This document shows, piece after piece, positions 33,701-44,787 of a stretch of 64,000 nt of DNA (positions within the stretch are counted from its first letter, which is position 1; each line of letters opens with the position of its first letter). The position numbers and the translations under genes are program-made. The notes under the pieces were generated by a model, which did not search any database, was not told the origin of the DNA, and worked only from the letters and a program-made list of their open reading frames with translations. This DNA comes from Phytopythium helicoides (Eukaryota; Oomycota; Peronosporomycetes; Pythiales; Pythiaceae): contig JANFNE010000077.1 in the NCBI GenBank assembly GCA_024867545.1, forward strand, positions 1 to 64,000, in the 5' to 3' direction.

Positions 33701-33992
33701 GTCATCCTGCAGGAATCTCGAGATTTCCCATTTTGTCGTACCCTCGCTGGCCACGGCGGGTGGCTGCCGACGCGCGCGAGCACGAGTCCCCCATGCTCGT
33801 TCAGTATGTCGTGCAGCGCCTCGCTTTCCTCGAGCAGCTCTGCGTTCGCGAGATCCACATTGTGAGCTCCATTTTATTTTGTTTTTTTCTCTTTTTTTTC
33901 GTGTTTTTTTGCTGTTTTTCCCCACCGTAGTACTCGGCCTTCCTGCGCGCGCGCTCCTTGGCGTCCATCTGCAGCGAGGGCGGGCCCGACAT
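30778..33992 (-). CDS. PWWP-PHD-PHD-bromodomain chromatin reader
   Basis: Eight exons chain in frame: 33926-33992, 33742-33866, 33551-33639, 33325-33486, 32349-33258, 31166-32281, 30992-31105, 30778-30924; 909 residues. The PWWP domain ([18 protein letters not shown] .. [11 protein letters not shown] then [11 protein letters not shown]) is restored only when three introns are removed. PHD1 follows ([18 protein letters not shown] .. WFCPECL), then a Lys/Ser/Arg-rich linker, PHD2 ([15 protein letters not shown] .. WYCPRHTC) with a further CxxC pair (WKCNHC .. FICPHC), and a bromodomain-like helical bundle ([19 protein letters not shown] then [15 protein letters not shown]). The C-terminal exons encode coiled coil. 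These modules read methylated and acetylated histones in the nucleus. PWWP at the N-terminus differs from ZMYND8/ZMYND11, where it follows the bromodomain. The 66-bp intron joining PWWP to PHD carries a CTAAC branch-like motif. Confidence 0.85.
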
Positions 33993-34326
33993 GTCGATCG
34001 CCGGCCGGCTGTCCGTGCGCGCGCGTCCGCCGGCCGTCGCGGCGCCGAATTCTCGCGGCTCGCGCTTGGCTGTGGGAGCCGCCGGCCGCGTTTTGTGTTT
34101 TGGTTTTTCGGCTCGGCTCGCCGCAGAGCAGGGCGTCCGCGTGTCGCGCGAAGGTTGCGCGTCGCCTTCGTTGGGGACGGTCCCGAACGCGTCCCTCGCC
34201 GTCCCTCGCGGAACAACTGGTGTCGGAAGAAAACGCGGCCCACACCTGGAAAGTCAGCGGAGGCGGCCCCCTCGCTGGCTTCCCGCGCTTCGCCGTCCCC
34301 CTCCCTTCCTTCCTCCCCACGACGCC
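33993..34326. promoter_or_regulatory. Divergent promoter chromatin reader / PP1
   Basis: 334 GC-rich bp between divergent start codons. No recognisable TATA or CCAAT box was found; the left part encodes nothing that can be spliced onto either gene. Confidence 0.35.
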
Positions 34327-35458
<1,132 letters not shown>

Positions 35459-36208
35459 TGGATGGCGCTCTCGAGTGCTGTTGAAGAGAATAGGACCACC
35501 AGGTCGGTCGGTGTGGCCGGCCGCGCGTTGTTCTGCCGGTATACATATTTCGCTGTCCTCTTTCCTCTGTTTGGTCGTGCCAGTGACTGGCTCTCGCCTT
35601 TCATGTAGGTCGTCGTCGATTCAATCCATTCCATTGCTTTTGCCATCCACATCTTCCATCTCGTCACGTGCAAGTGTCAAGGAGGTCGTGGCCCTCCTGC
35701 AAGGCGCCCGATGAGTGGAGACCTTCAAATCGGAGCTGCGGAGCACTCGCTGGTCTCCTCCACGCGGTCGTTTGGCTCTATGGATGGGTTCTCATCCCAC
35801 TACGAGCCCTGGCTCCGTAACTCGGTGCGGTGCAGGATCTGGCCAAAAAACAGGACTGCAGCAGTGCCGCTGGATTGTTGAATGCGTGCACAGGCTTTCA
35901 TTGCGCAATTAACAGTTACATGTGGTGCTCCTACTAGCTCGCTAGGAAATTGGCTATGTTTGCGTGTGAAGGCTACCCGTTTGTTTCCTCCCACGACATT
36001 CCTAAGCCAGTACACATCACCGGAATGCACCCATCCTTCGCGGTCCATGCTTGCCATCCAATCCTGTTCGCAGCTACTCCAGCATATTTCTGGCTGCAAT
36101 TACATCCCGGTTCCAAATGTTGGCCTTGCATCGACTGTTTGTACAGCGCAGAACGTTCCTGTTGAGCTTGAGGCGATTTTCATGTCGGCCAGTTTCAGGT
36201 TTTGGAGT
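35459..36208. other. Intergenic region without recognised gene
   Basis: 750 bp between the PP1 stop and the left inverted repeat of the transposon. Only short overlapping open frames are present; none has a recognisable domain. The proximal part is the PP1 3' UTR. Confidence 0.6.
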
Positions 36209-38432
36209 AAGCTATCCGTGCCAGTACGGTTCCGGGACACTTTTTGGTTGTCAACCGATGACCGACTTCCCGTGGTCAAATGCAAGCGAATGCGGTATCA
36301 ACGGAAAGAAGAGAGAAAATGTAGTTCGTACACATTTTTAGATTGCGCTGAGATGTTGTGTTGACATCATGCCTCTGCCTTGAAAATGGTCAACAAAACC
36401 CATGTAGAGTTTCGGGGCAGTCTCAGAGTATCACGCTATGTAGCGTTTCACTATGGGGATCACCAGATGTGTACTTCAACTCACCTGTGTCGGAAAAGTC
36501 ATGGGCATGTCTGAGCTCTGTTGGCGAATAGGGAGGTCCGCCGGCAGCGCAAAGGCTGCCAGGCCCATTGTGGAGGAGTCTGCCAAGTCGTTTACAATCG
36601 ATGGGGCACTGGGCGGCAATAGCATGGCGTCCTTGGCAGAATGGTGTCTGGATTGCTCCGCATTGGCCGAAACGGCTCGCTTTCTGCCGGCTGAGCGAGC
36701 CAAAGTCTTTCCCAGTCCCTTCATACCGTTACCTATACGTTCTTTGTCCAAATTCAGCAATGCTTTATCCTCGGCAGCTTTCAACTTTTGCAGCTTCGCG
36801 GGCGACCCGCTTAGATTCCTTCAACGCTTCGTCCTTCGCTTTTTGTCATTGCACGGGCTGCTTGAAGCTCTTTCTTCTATTCGGCCCTAGCTGACTTGGC
36901 CGCAAGCCTTTCTACTTTTCCTACTCCTTTTTCTCGACAATTGCTATGATCGTGTCCTCAGTCATCACAGTTCCACCATGTACAAAGTGATGCTCTGGGC
37001 TTCTATCAGATTTCCCTAGAGCTCCTCTAGATCCAATGAAGTGGTCCGCACACGATCAACATCATCCCCCATACGACGAATCTTGCGCTGATCTCACTCA
37101 CTTTTTTCCACAGTAGGGCTTAATATGATCGTTTCTCGCGTTTGAGCTGGTTTGTTACCGATTATGCCAGCCAACATTTTATCGACGTCTAGTTTGCATA
37201 TCTCGGTAGTTTCAAAACCATGCACAATGTGTGCACGTGTGAATGCTGTCTCCATTGCTTTCGATGCAACGCGAATAATGTTGGTTTTGTCAACCTGCAC
37301 TTTTCCGACCTGGTGAACGATTCAATTTCGTTATCTAGCTCTCTTTTGAAATTATTGAACACTGACACGTCTAGAGGTTGGAGAAAATGTGAGGCATGAG
37401 TGTGTATAGCATACAGAATAATGCCGTTCACGCGAGCATATTTCAGTGCAGCACAAGAAAAGTGGGCCTTGTAGCCATCCATGACAACTAACACTGGTCT
37501 TTCTGGTGGAGTCACTTTGACAAACCTTTTGAAATCCTGTATGAATAATTTGGTGACAAGAAATGAACTAGGACTTGCTGCAAACAGAGAACCCTTAATG
37601 TGGTCTTTGCTCACGTTCTTTCCTGGTAGAATGAAGAAGGGAGGAAGATAGTCATCAGCAGCATTACAGCAAACCAAAGCACTGACATTCTCTCTACTCG
37701 TTGACTGCTGCATATTAGCTCATTTTCCTTTGGTTGAAAGTACTACCTTTTTATTTCGAGAGCCTTGGCCACACATACCCCTCTCATCAAGGTTCCAGAT
37801 ACGTGAGGGCGGTAGATCGCCACAATTCGATATTGCTTGTTGTATATTGGTGAAACGAGACCGCACATTCTCCTCAGTTGCAGCAGCGGCACGGCATGTC
37901 TCTAAGCTCTGTGCTTTGCGTCGGCCGAACACTTTACGATGTTTTTGGATAAACTTGGCAACCCAACTCGCCGACGGAAAGTTGACTGGAACTTCACAAT
38001 TGTATGGACTTTGCTCAACCACAAGGCGCACAAACATCCCTAGTTCCTCTGTTGTAAAGCACTGACCGCGTGCAGTACGATCTTCTACTGCATCGAGAAT
38101 TTTTTGGACTTTGCCTTCTGTGAGGATCGGTACAGGGCCACGCTTAGCTCCAATATCTACGTGCCCACTCGTTCGACGATGCAATGAGCTACGCTTGACA
38201 TCGTATGCTGATGCCGCTTTCCGAATCGACATTACCTTCGACTGAACTCCCGATACTGCTAGCTCCATCCGTGCATGCTTGTTCAACTCCTCGGCCATGA
38301 TGTCTCGCGAACCTCGACGATTCAACTCAACCAACCACTCCCAAAAAAACGATCTCATGCTAGACAAGGTTGAAAGGAAAACCGACTATCCCGGAAGAGG
38401 GTGTCCCGATATAGGACTGGCACGGATCTCTT
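36209..38432 (-). mobile_element. Decayed pogo/Tigger-type DNA transposon with inverted ends
   Basis: A 2.2-kb element bounded by inverted repeats: 36209-36240 is the reverse complement of 38401-38432 at about 25 of 32 positions, including perfect blocks of 12 (actggcacggat at 38415-38426) and 8 (gtgtcccg at 38401-38408). The transposase remnant lies inside, reading from the right end. The size and DDD transposase fit Tc1/mariner superfamily pogo-like elements. The TA target-site duplication cannot be confirmed: TA is next to the left end but not the right. The 36.3-37.0 kb part is probably transposase 3' region or non-coding tail and has no long frame. Confidence 0.7.
37094..38367 (-). pseudogene. 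Pogo-like DDE transposase, broken
   Basis: Three consecutive minus-strand pieces make one transposase. The first (37720-38367) has an N-terminal HTH/CENP-B-like DNA-binding region (MSIRKAASAYDVKRSSLHRR, then a second helical domain ending KHRKVFGRRKAQSLE) and the first catalytic Asp in WNLDERGMCG. It ends at an in-frame TGA (37720-37722). The frame continues without shift in the second piece (to about 37310), with the second Asp in LVVMDGYKAHFS and the third in FLQPLDVSVFNNFK. Near 37300-37315 the frame shifts into the third piece (37094-37300), a helical C-terminal region. One stop plus one frameshift make it non-functional as written. Which start codon was ancestral is unclear. Confidence 0.85.
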
Positions 38433-38643
38433 TGGTCTCCTTTCTCTCCTTTGCGCTCGGATTCTCTTCCAGTCGAATGTCCATCTCATTGTCATCAAGC
38501 TTCAACTTGGTCATCAAGCGAGCTTGTTCGAAGCGATGATAGCATCAAGAACACGTAACGCTCGTGCGAAACTAGTTAATCGGGATGCCGGTTGCGCGCT
38601 TCTTCAGCGCAGCAGCAAATCCCTTGGCAGGACCTGTGGGGTG
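38433..38643. other. Junction between transposon and tRNA array
   Basis: 211 bp. On the minus strand, about 38410-38545 is open with a highly charged, coding-like peptide (LKLDDNEMDIRLEENPSAK), and 38565-38635 holds a second short coding-like stretch ending in a stop. They look like remnants of an unknown gene into which the transposon inserted. No match to either neighbour. Confidence 0.4.
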
Positions 38644-38951
38644 GAACGACGCTCGTCATGTCGGATCCGAGACCGATATCCGAGCAAAGAAAGTGCAATA
38701 CCGATGCAAGAGGCGAGCGATCAATGCGATGGTCAATTACGGATAGGAGAAGAAGGATAGGATGAGTAGGATGAAGAAGGGACGAGGGTGAAGCAATGAT
38801 GATGATATTGAGAGCGATAGAGAATAGAGAATAGAGAATGGATTGTGTAGATTGTCGAGTATGTAAGGAGCAGCAAAAGGAAAGAATAAAAGTGGCAAGT
38901 GGATCGGTGGAAAGAAAGAGGAAGAGAGGAAAGGAAGGAAAGAAGAAGGAA

Positions 38952-39024
38952 CTCTCCCAGCTGGGTTTGAACCAGCGACCTTGTGGTTAACAGCCACACG
39001 CTCTACCAACTGAGCTATAGGAGA
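38952..39024 (-). tRNA. tRNA-Asn(GUU), unit 1
   Basis: The 73-nt cloverleaf is complete without an intron: 7-bp acceptor (TCTCCTA/TGGGAGA, with one T-G pair at 6-67), 4-bp D stem (GCTC/GAGC), 5-bp anticodon stem (TGTGG/CCACA) around loop CTGTTAA with anticodon GTT, 5-nt variable loop, 5-bp T stem (GCTGG/CCAGC) with loop TTCAAAC, discriminator G73. The CCA is not encoded. The Pol III A box (TAGCTCAGTTGG) and B box (GGTTCAAACCC) are canonical. The 5' flank of this copy has catcacc where all other units have catcgcc. Confidence 0.97.
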
Positions 39025-39654
39025 CCACATCACCAACCACAAACACACAAACAACACATACTTGCCAACAAACACACGCCAACAAAAAACAAACACACAC
39101 TACACATACCATACAAACACACACACATTCACACACTACAAACAACACACTTACACAATTATACCATTCTTACCATCACACCAATCATGCACACACAACA
39201 AACAACACACAACAAACAACTCACACAAATCACACAACTACACTCCCCACCAGACCTCCGTGTCCAAACGAACAAAAACGAGACGCATGGACGGCAAGAT
39301 ACTATGCATTATGGACGAGGACATCTGGAACCCTAGATGAAATCTAGAACGACGCTCGTCATGTCGGATCCGAGACCGATATCCGAGCAAAGAAAGTGCA
39401 ATACCGATGCAAGAGGCGAGCGATCAATGCGATGGTCAATTACGGATAGGAGAAGAAGGATAGGATGAGTAGGATGAAGAAGGGACGAGGGTGAAGCAAT
39501 GATGATGATATTGAGAGCGATAGAGAATAGAGAATAGAGAATGGATTGTGTAGATTGTCGAGTATGTAAGGAGCAGCAAAAGGAAAGAATAAAAGTGGCA
39601 AGTGGATCGGTGGAAAGAAAGAGGAAGAGAGGAAAGGAAGGAAAGAAGAAGGAA

Positions 39655-39727
39655 CTCTCCCAGCTGGGTTTGAACCAGCGACCTTGTGGTTAACAGCCAC
39701 ACGCTCTACCAACTGAGCTATAGGAGA
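39655..39727 (-). tRNA. tRNA-Asn(GUU), unit 2
   Basis: Same 73 nt as unit 1. First unit of the standard 722-bp length; used as the reference for positions in the findings. Confidence 0.97.
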
Positions 39728-40376
39728 CCACATCGCCAACCACAAACACACAAACAACACATACTTGCCAACAAACACACGCCAACAAAAAACAAACACA
39801 CACTACACATACCATACAAACACACACACATTCACACACTACAAACAACACACAAACACACAAACAACACACTTACACAATTATACCATTCTTACCATCA
39901 CACCAATCATGCACACACAACAAACAACACACAACAAACAACTCACACAAATCACACAACTACACTCCCCACCAGACCTCCGTGTCCAAACGAACAAAAA
40001 CGAGACGCATGGACGGCAAGATACTATGCATTATGGACGAGGACATCTGGAACCCTAGATGAAATCTAGAACGACGCTCGTCATGTCGGATCCGAGACCG
40101 ATATCCGAGCAAAGAAAGTGCAATACCGATGCAAGAGGCGAGCGATCAATGCGATGGTCAATTACGGATAGGAGAAGAAGGATAGGATGAGTAGGATGAA
40201 GAAGGGACGAGGGTGAAGCAATGATGATGATATTGAGAGCGATAGAGAATAGAGAATAGAGAATGGATTGTGTAGATTGTCGAGTATGTAAGGAGCAGCA
40301 AAAGGAAAGAATAAAAGTGGCAAGTGGATCGGTGGAAAGAAAGAGGAAGAGAGGAAAGGAAGGAAAGAAGAAGGAA

Positions 40377-40449
40377 CTCTCCCAGCTGGGTTTGAACCAG
40401 CGACCTTGTGGTTAACAGCCACACGCTCTACCAACTGAGCTATAGGAGA
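40377..40449 (-). tRNA. tRNA-Asn(GUU), unit 3
   Basis: Same 73 nt as unit 1; unit 40069-40790. Confidence 0.97.
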
Positions 40450-41098
40450 CCACATCGCCAACCACAAACACACAAACAACACATACTTGCCAACAAACAC
40501 ACGCCAACAAAAAACAAACACACACTACACATACCATACAAACACACACACATTCACACACTACAAACAACACACAAACACACAAACAACACACTTACAC
40601 AATTATACCATTCTTACCATCACACCAATCATGCACACACAACAAACAACACACAACAAACAACTCACACAAATCACACAACTACACTCCCCACCAGACC
40701 TCCGTGTCCAAACGAACAAAAACGAGACGCATGGACGGCAAGATACTATGCATTATGGACGAGGACATCTGGAACCCTAGATGAAATCTAGAACGACGCT
40801 CGTCATGTCGGATCCGAGACCGATATCCGAGCAAAGAAAGTGCAATACCGATGCAAGAGGCGAGCGATCAATGCGATGGTCGATTACGGATAGGAGAAGA
40901 AGGATAGGATGAGTAGGATGAAGAAGGGACGAGGGTGAAGCAATGATGATGATATTGAGAGCGATAGAGAATAGAGAATAGAGAATGGATTGTGTAGATT
41001 GTCGAGTATGTAAGGAGCAGCAAAAGGAAAGAATAAAAGTGGCAAGTGGATCGGTGGAAAGAAAGAGGAAGAGAGGAAAGGAAGGAAAGAAGAAGGAA

Positions 41099-41171
41099 CT
41101 CTCCCAGCTGGGTTTGAACCAGCGACCTTGTGGTTAACAGCCACACGTTCTACCAACTGAGCTATAGGAGA
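41099..41171 (-). tRNA. tRNA-Asn(GUU), unit 4, D-stem variant
   Basis: One substitution at 41148 (plus strand c to t) changes tRNA position 24 from G to A, so the C11-G24 pair of the D stem becomes a C-A mismatch. The anticodon, A box and B box are unchanged. This is the only copy in the window with a changed tRNA sequence; it may be impaired in folding. Confidence 0.9.
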
Positions 41172-41820
41172 CCACATCGCCAACCACAAACACACAAACA
41201 ACACATACTTGCCAACAAACACACGCCAACAAAAAACAAACACACACTACACATACCATACAAACACACACACATTCACACACTACAAACAACACACAAA
41301 CACACAAACAACACACTTACACAATTATACCATTCTTACCATCACACCAATCATGCACACACAACAAACAACACACAACAAACAACTCACACAAATCACA
41401 CAACTACACTCCCCACCAGACCTCCGTGTCCAAACGAACAAAAACGAGACGCATGGACGGCAAGATACTATGCATTATGGACGAGGACATCTGGAACCCT
41501 AGATGAAATCTAGAACGACGCTCGTCATGTCGGATCCGAGACCGATATCCGAGCAAAGAAAGTGCAATACCGATGCAAGAGGCGAGCGATCAATGCGATG
41601 GTCAATTACGGATAGGAGAAGAAGGATAGGATGAGTAGGATGAAGAAGGGACGAGGGTGAAGCAATGATGATGATATTGAGAGCGATAGAGAATAGAGAA
41701 TAGAGAATGGATTGTGTAGATTGTCGAGTATGTAAGGAGCAGCAAAAGGAAAGAATAAAAGTGGCAAGTGGATCGGTGGAAAGAAAGAGGAAGAGAGGAA
41801 AGGAAGGAAAGAAGAAGGAA

Positions 41821-41893
41821 CTCTCCCAGCTGGGTTTGAACCAGCGACCTTGTGGTTAACAGCCACACGCTCTACCAACTGAGCTATAGGAGA
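41821..41893 (-). tRNA. tRNA-Asn(GUU), unit 5
   Basis: Same 73 nt as unit 1; unit 41513-42234. Confidence 0.97.
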
Positions 41894-42542
41894 CCACATC
41901 GCCAACCACAAACACACAAACAACACATACTTGCCAACAAACACACGCCAACAAAAAACAAACACACACTACACATACCATACAAACACACACACATTCA
42001 CACACTACAAACAACACACAAACACACAAACAACACACTTACACAATTATACCATTCTTACCATCACACCAATCATGCACACACAACAAACAACACACAA
42101 CAAACAACTCACACAAATCACACAACTACACTCCCCACCAGACCTCCGTGTCCAAACGAACAAAAACGAGACGCATGGACGGCAAGATACTATGCATTAT
42201 GGACGAGGACATCTGGAACCCTAGATGAAATCTAGAACGACGCTCGTCATGTCGGATCCGAGACCGATATCCGAGCAAAGAAAGTGCAATACCGATGCAA
42301 GAGGCGAGCGATCAATGCGATGGTCAATTACGGATAGGAGAAGAAGGATAGGATGAGTAGGATGAAGAAGGGACGAGGGTGAAGCAATGATGATGATATT
42401 GAGAGCGATAGAGAATAGAGAATAGAGAATGGATTGTGTAGATTGTCGAGTATGTAAGGAGCAGCAAAAGGAAAGAATAAAAGTGGCAAGTGGATCGGTG
42501 GAAAGAAAGAGGAAGAGAGGAAAGGAAGGAAAGAAGAAGGAA

Positions 42543-42615
42543 CTCTCCCAGCTGGGTTTGAACCAGCGACCTTGTGGTTAACAGCCACACGCTCTACCAA
42601 CTGAGCTATAGGAGA
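42543..42615 (-). tRNA. tRNA-Asn(GUU), unit 6
   Basis: Same 73 nt as unit 1; unit 42235-42956. Confidence 0.97.
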
Positions 42616-43264
42616 CCACATCGCCAACCACAAACACACAAACAACACATACTTGCCAACAAACACACGCCAACAAAAAACAAACACACACTACACATAC
42701 CATACAAACACACACACATTCACACACTACAAACAACACACAAACACACAAACAACACACTTACACAATTATACCATTCTTACCATCACACCAATCATGC
42801 ACACACAACAAACAACACACAACAAACAACTCACACAAATCACACAACTACACTCCCCACCAGACCTCCGTGTCCAAACGAACAAAAACGAGACGCATGG
42901 ACGGCAAGATACTATGCATTATGGACGAGGACATCTGGAACCCTAGATGAAATCTAGAACGACGCTCGTCATGTCGGATCCGAGACCGATATCCGAGCAA
43001 AGAAAGTGCAATACCGATGCAAGAGGCGAGCGATCAATGCGATGGTCGATTACGGATAGGAGAAGAAGGATAGGATGAGTAGGATGAAGAAGGGACGAGG
43101 GTGAAGCAATGATGATGATATTGAGAGCGATAGAGAATAGAGAATAGAGAATGGATTGTGTAGATTGTCGAGTATGTAAGGAGCAGCAAAAGGAAAGAAT
43201 AAAAGTGGCAAGTGGATCGGTGGAAAGAAAGAGGAAGAGAGGAAAGGAAGGAAAGAAGAAGGAA

Positions 43265-43337
43265 CTCTCCCAGCTGGGTTTGAACCAGCGACCTTGTGGT
43301 TAACAGCCACACGCTCTACCAACTGAGCTATAGGAGA
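43265..43337 (-). tRNA. tRNA-Asn(GUU), unit 7
   Basis: Same 73 nt as unit 1; the unit carries the a-to-g variant at offset 91 (43048). Confidence 0.97.
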
Positions 43338-43984
43338 CCACATCGCCAACCACAAACACACAAACAACACATACTTGCCAACAAACACACGCCAACAAAA
43401 AACAAACACACACTACACATACCATACAAACACACACACATTCACACACTACAAACAACACACAAACACACAAACAACACACTTACACAATTATACCATT
43501 CTTACCATCACACCAATCATGCACACACAACAAACAACACACAACAAACAACTCACACAAATCACACAACTACACTCCCCACCAGACCTCCGTGTCCAAA
43601 CGAACAAAAACGAGACGCATGGACGGCAAGATACTATGCATTATGGACGAGGACATCTGGAACCCTAGATGAAATCTAGAACGACGCTCGTCATGTCGGA
43701 TCCGAGACCGATATCCGAGCAAAGAAAGTGCAATACCGATGCAAGAGGCGAGCGATCAATGCGATGGTCGATTACGGATAAGAGAAGAAGGATAGGATGA
43801 GTAGGATGAAGAAGGGACGAGGGTGAAGCAATGATGGATATTGAGAGCGATAGAGAATAGAGAATAGAGAATGGATTGTGTAGATTGTCGAGTATGTAAG
43901 GAGCAGCAAAAGGAAAGAATAAAAGTGGCAAGTGGATCGGTGGAAAGAAAGAGGAAGAGAGGAAAGGAAGGAAAGAAGAAGGAA

Positions 43985-44057
43985 CTCTCCCAGCTGGGTT
44001 TGAACCAGCGACCTTGTGGTTAACAGCCACACGCTCTACCAACTGAGCTATAGGAGA
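43985..44057 (-). tRNA. tRNA-Asn(GUU), unit 8
   Basis: Same 73 nt as unit 1, inside the most diverged unit (43679-44406, 728 bp: 2-bp deletion left of the gene, 8-bp insertion in the ACA-rich part and several substitutions). Confidence 0.97.
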
Positions 44058-44714
44058 CCACATCGCCAACCACAAACACACAAACAACACATACTTGCCA
44101 ACAAACACACGCCAACAAAAAACAAACACACACTACACATACCATACAAACACACACACATTCATACACTACAAACAACACACAAACACACAAACACACA
44201 AACAACACACTTACACAATTATACCATTCTTACCATCACATCAATCATGCACACACAACAAACAACACACAACAAACAACTCACACAAATCACACAACTA
44301 CACTCCCCACCAGACCTCCGTGTCCAAACGAACAAAAACGAGACGCATGGACGGCAAGATACTATGCATTATGGACGAGGACATCTGGAACCCTAGATGA
44401 AATCTAGAACGACGCTCGTCATGTCGGATCCGAGACCGATATCCGAGCAAAGAAAGTGCAATACCGATGCAAGAGGCGAGCGATCAATGCGATGGTCAAT
44501 TACGGATAGGAGAAGAAGGATAGGATGAGTAGGATGAAGAAGGGACGAGGGTGAAGCAATGATGATGATATTGAGAGCGATAGAGAATAGAGAATAGAGA
44601 ATGGATTGTGTAGATTGTCGAGTATGTAAGGAGCAGCAAAAGGAAAGAATAAAAGTGGCAAGTGGATCGGTGGAAAGAAAGAGGAAGAGAGGAAAGGAAG
44701 GAAAGAAGAAGGAA

Positions 44715-44787
44715 CTCTCCCAGCTGGGTTTGAACCAGCGACCTTGTGGTTAACAGCCACACGCTCTACCAACTGAGCTATAGGAGA
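44715..44787 (-). tRNA. tRNA-Asn(GUU), unit 9
   Basis: Same 73 nt as unit 1; unit 44407-45128. Confidence 0.97.

Noticed and set aside
37720..37722. TGA as a recoded (selenocysteine or readthrough) codon in the transposase
   Set aside because: A second, independent frameshift near 37300 shows the copy is decaying; no reason to invoke recoding.
38644..39346. 5S rRNA or snRNA gene within the unit
   Set aside because: I compared the balanced-composition segments by eye with 5S internal-promoter and U-snRNA motifs and saw no match; no call was made.
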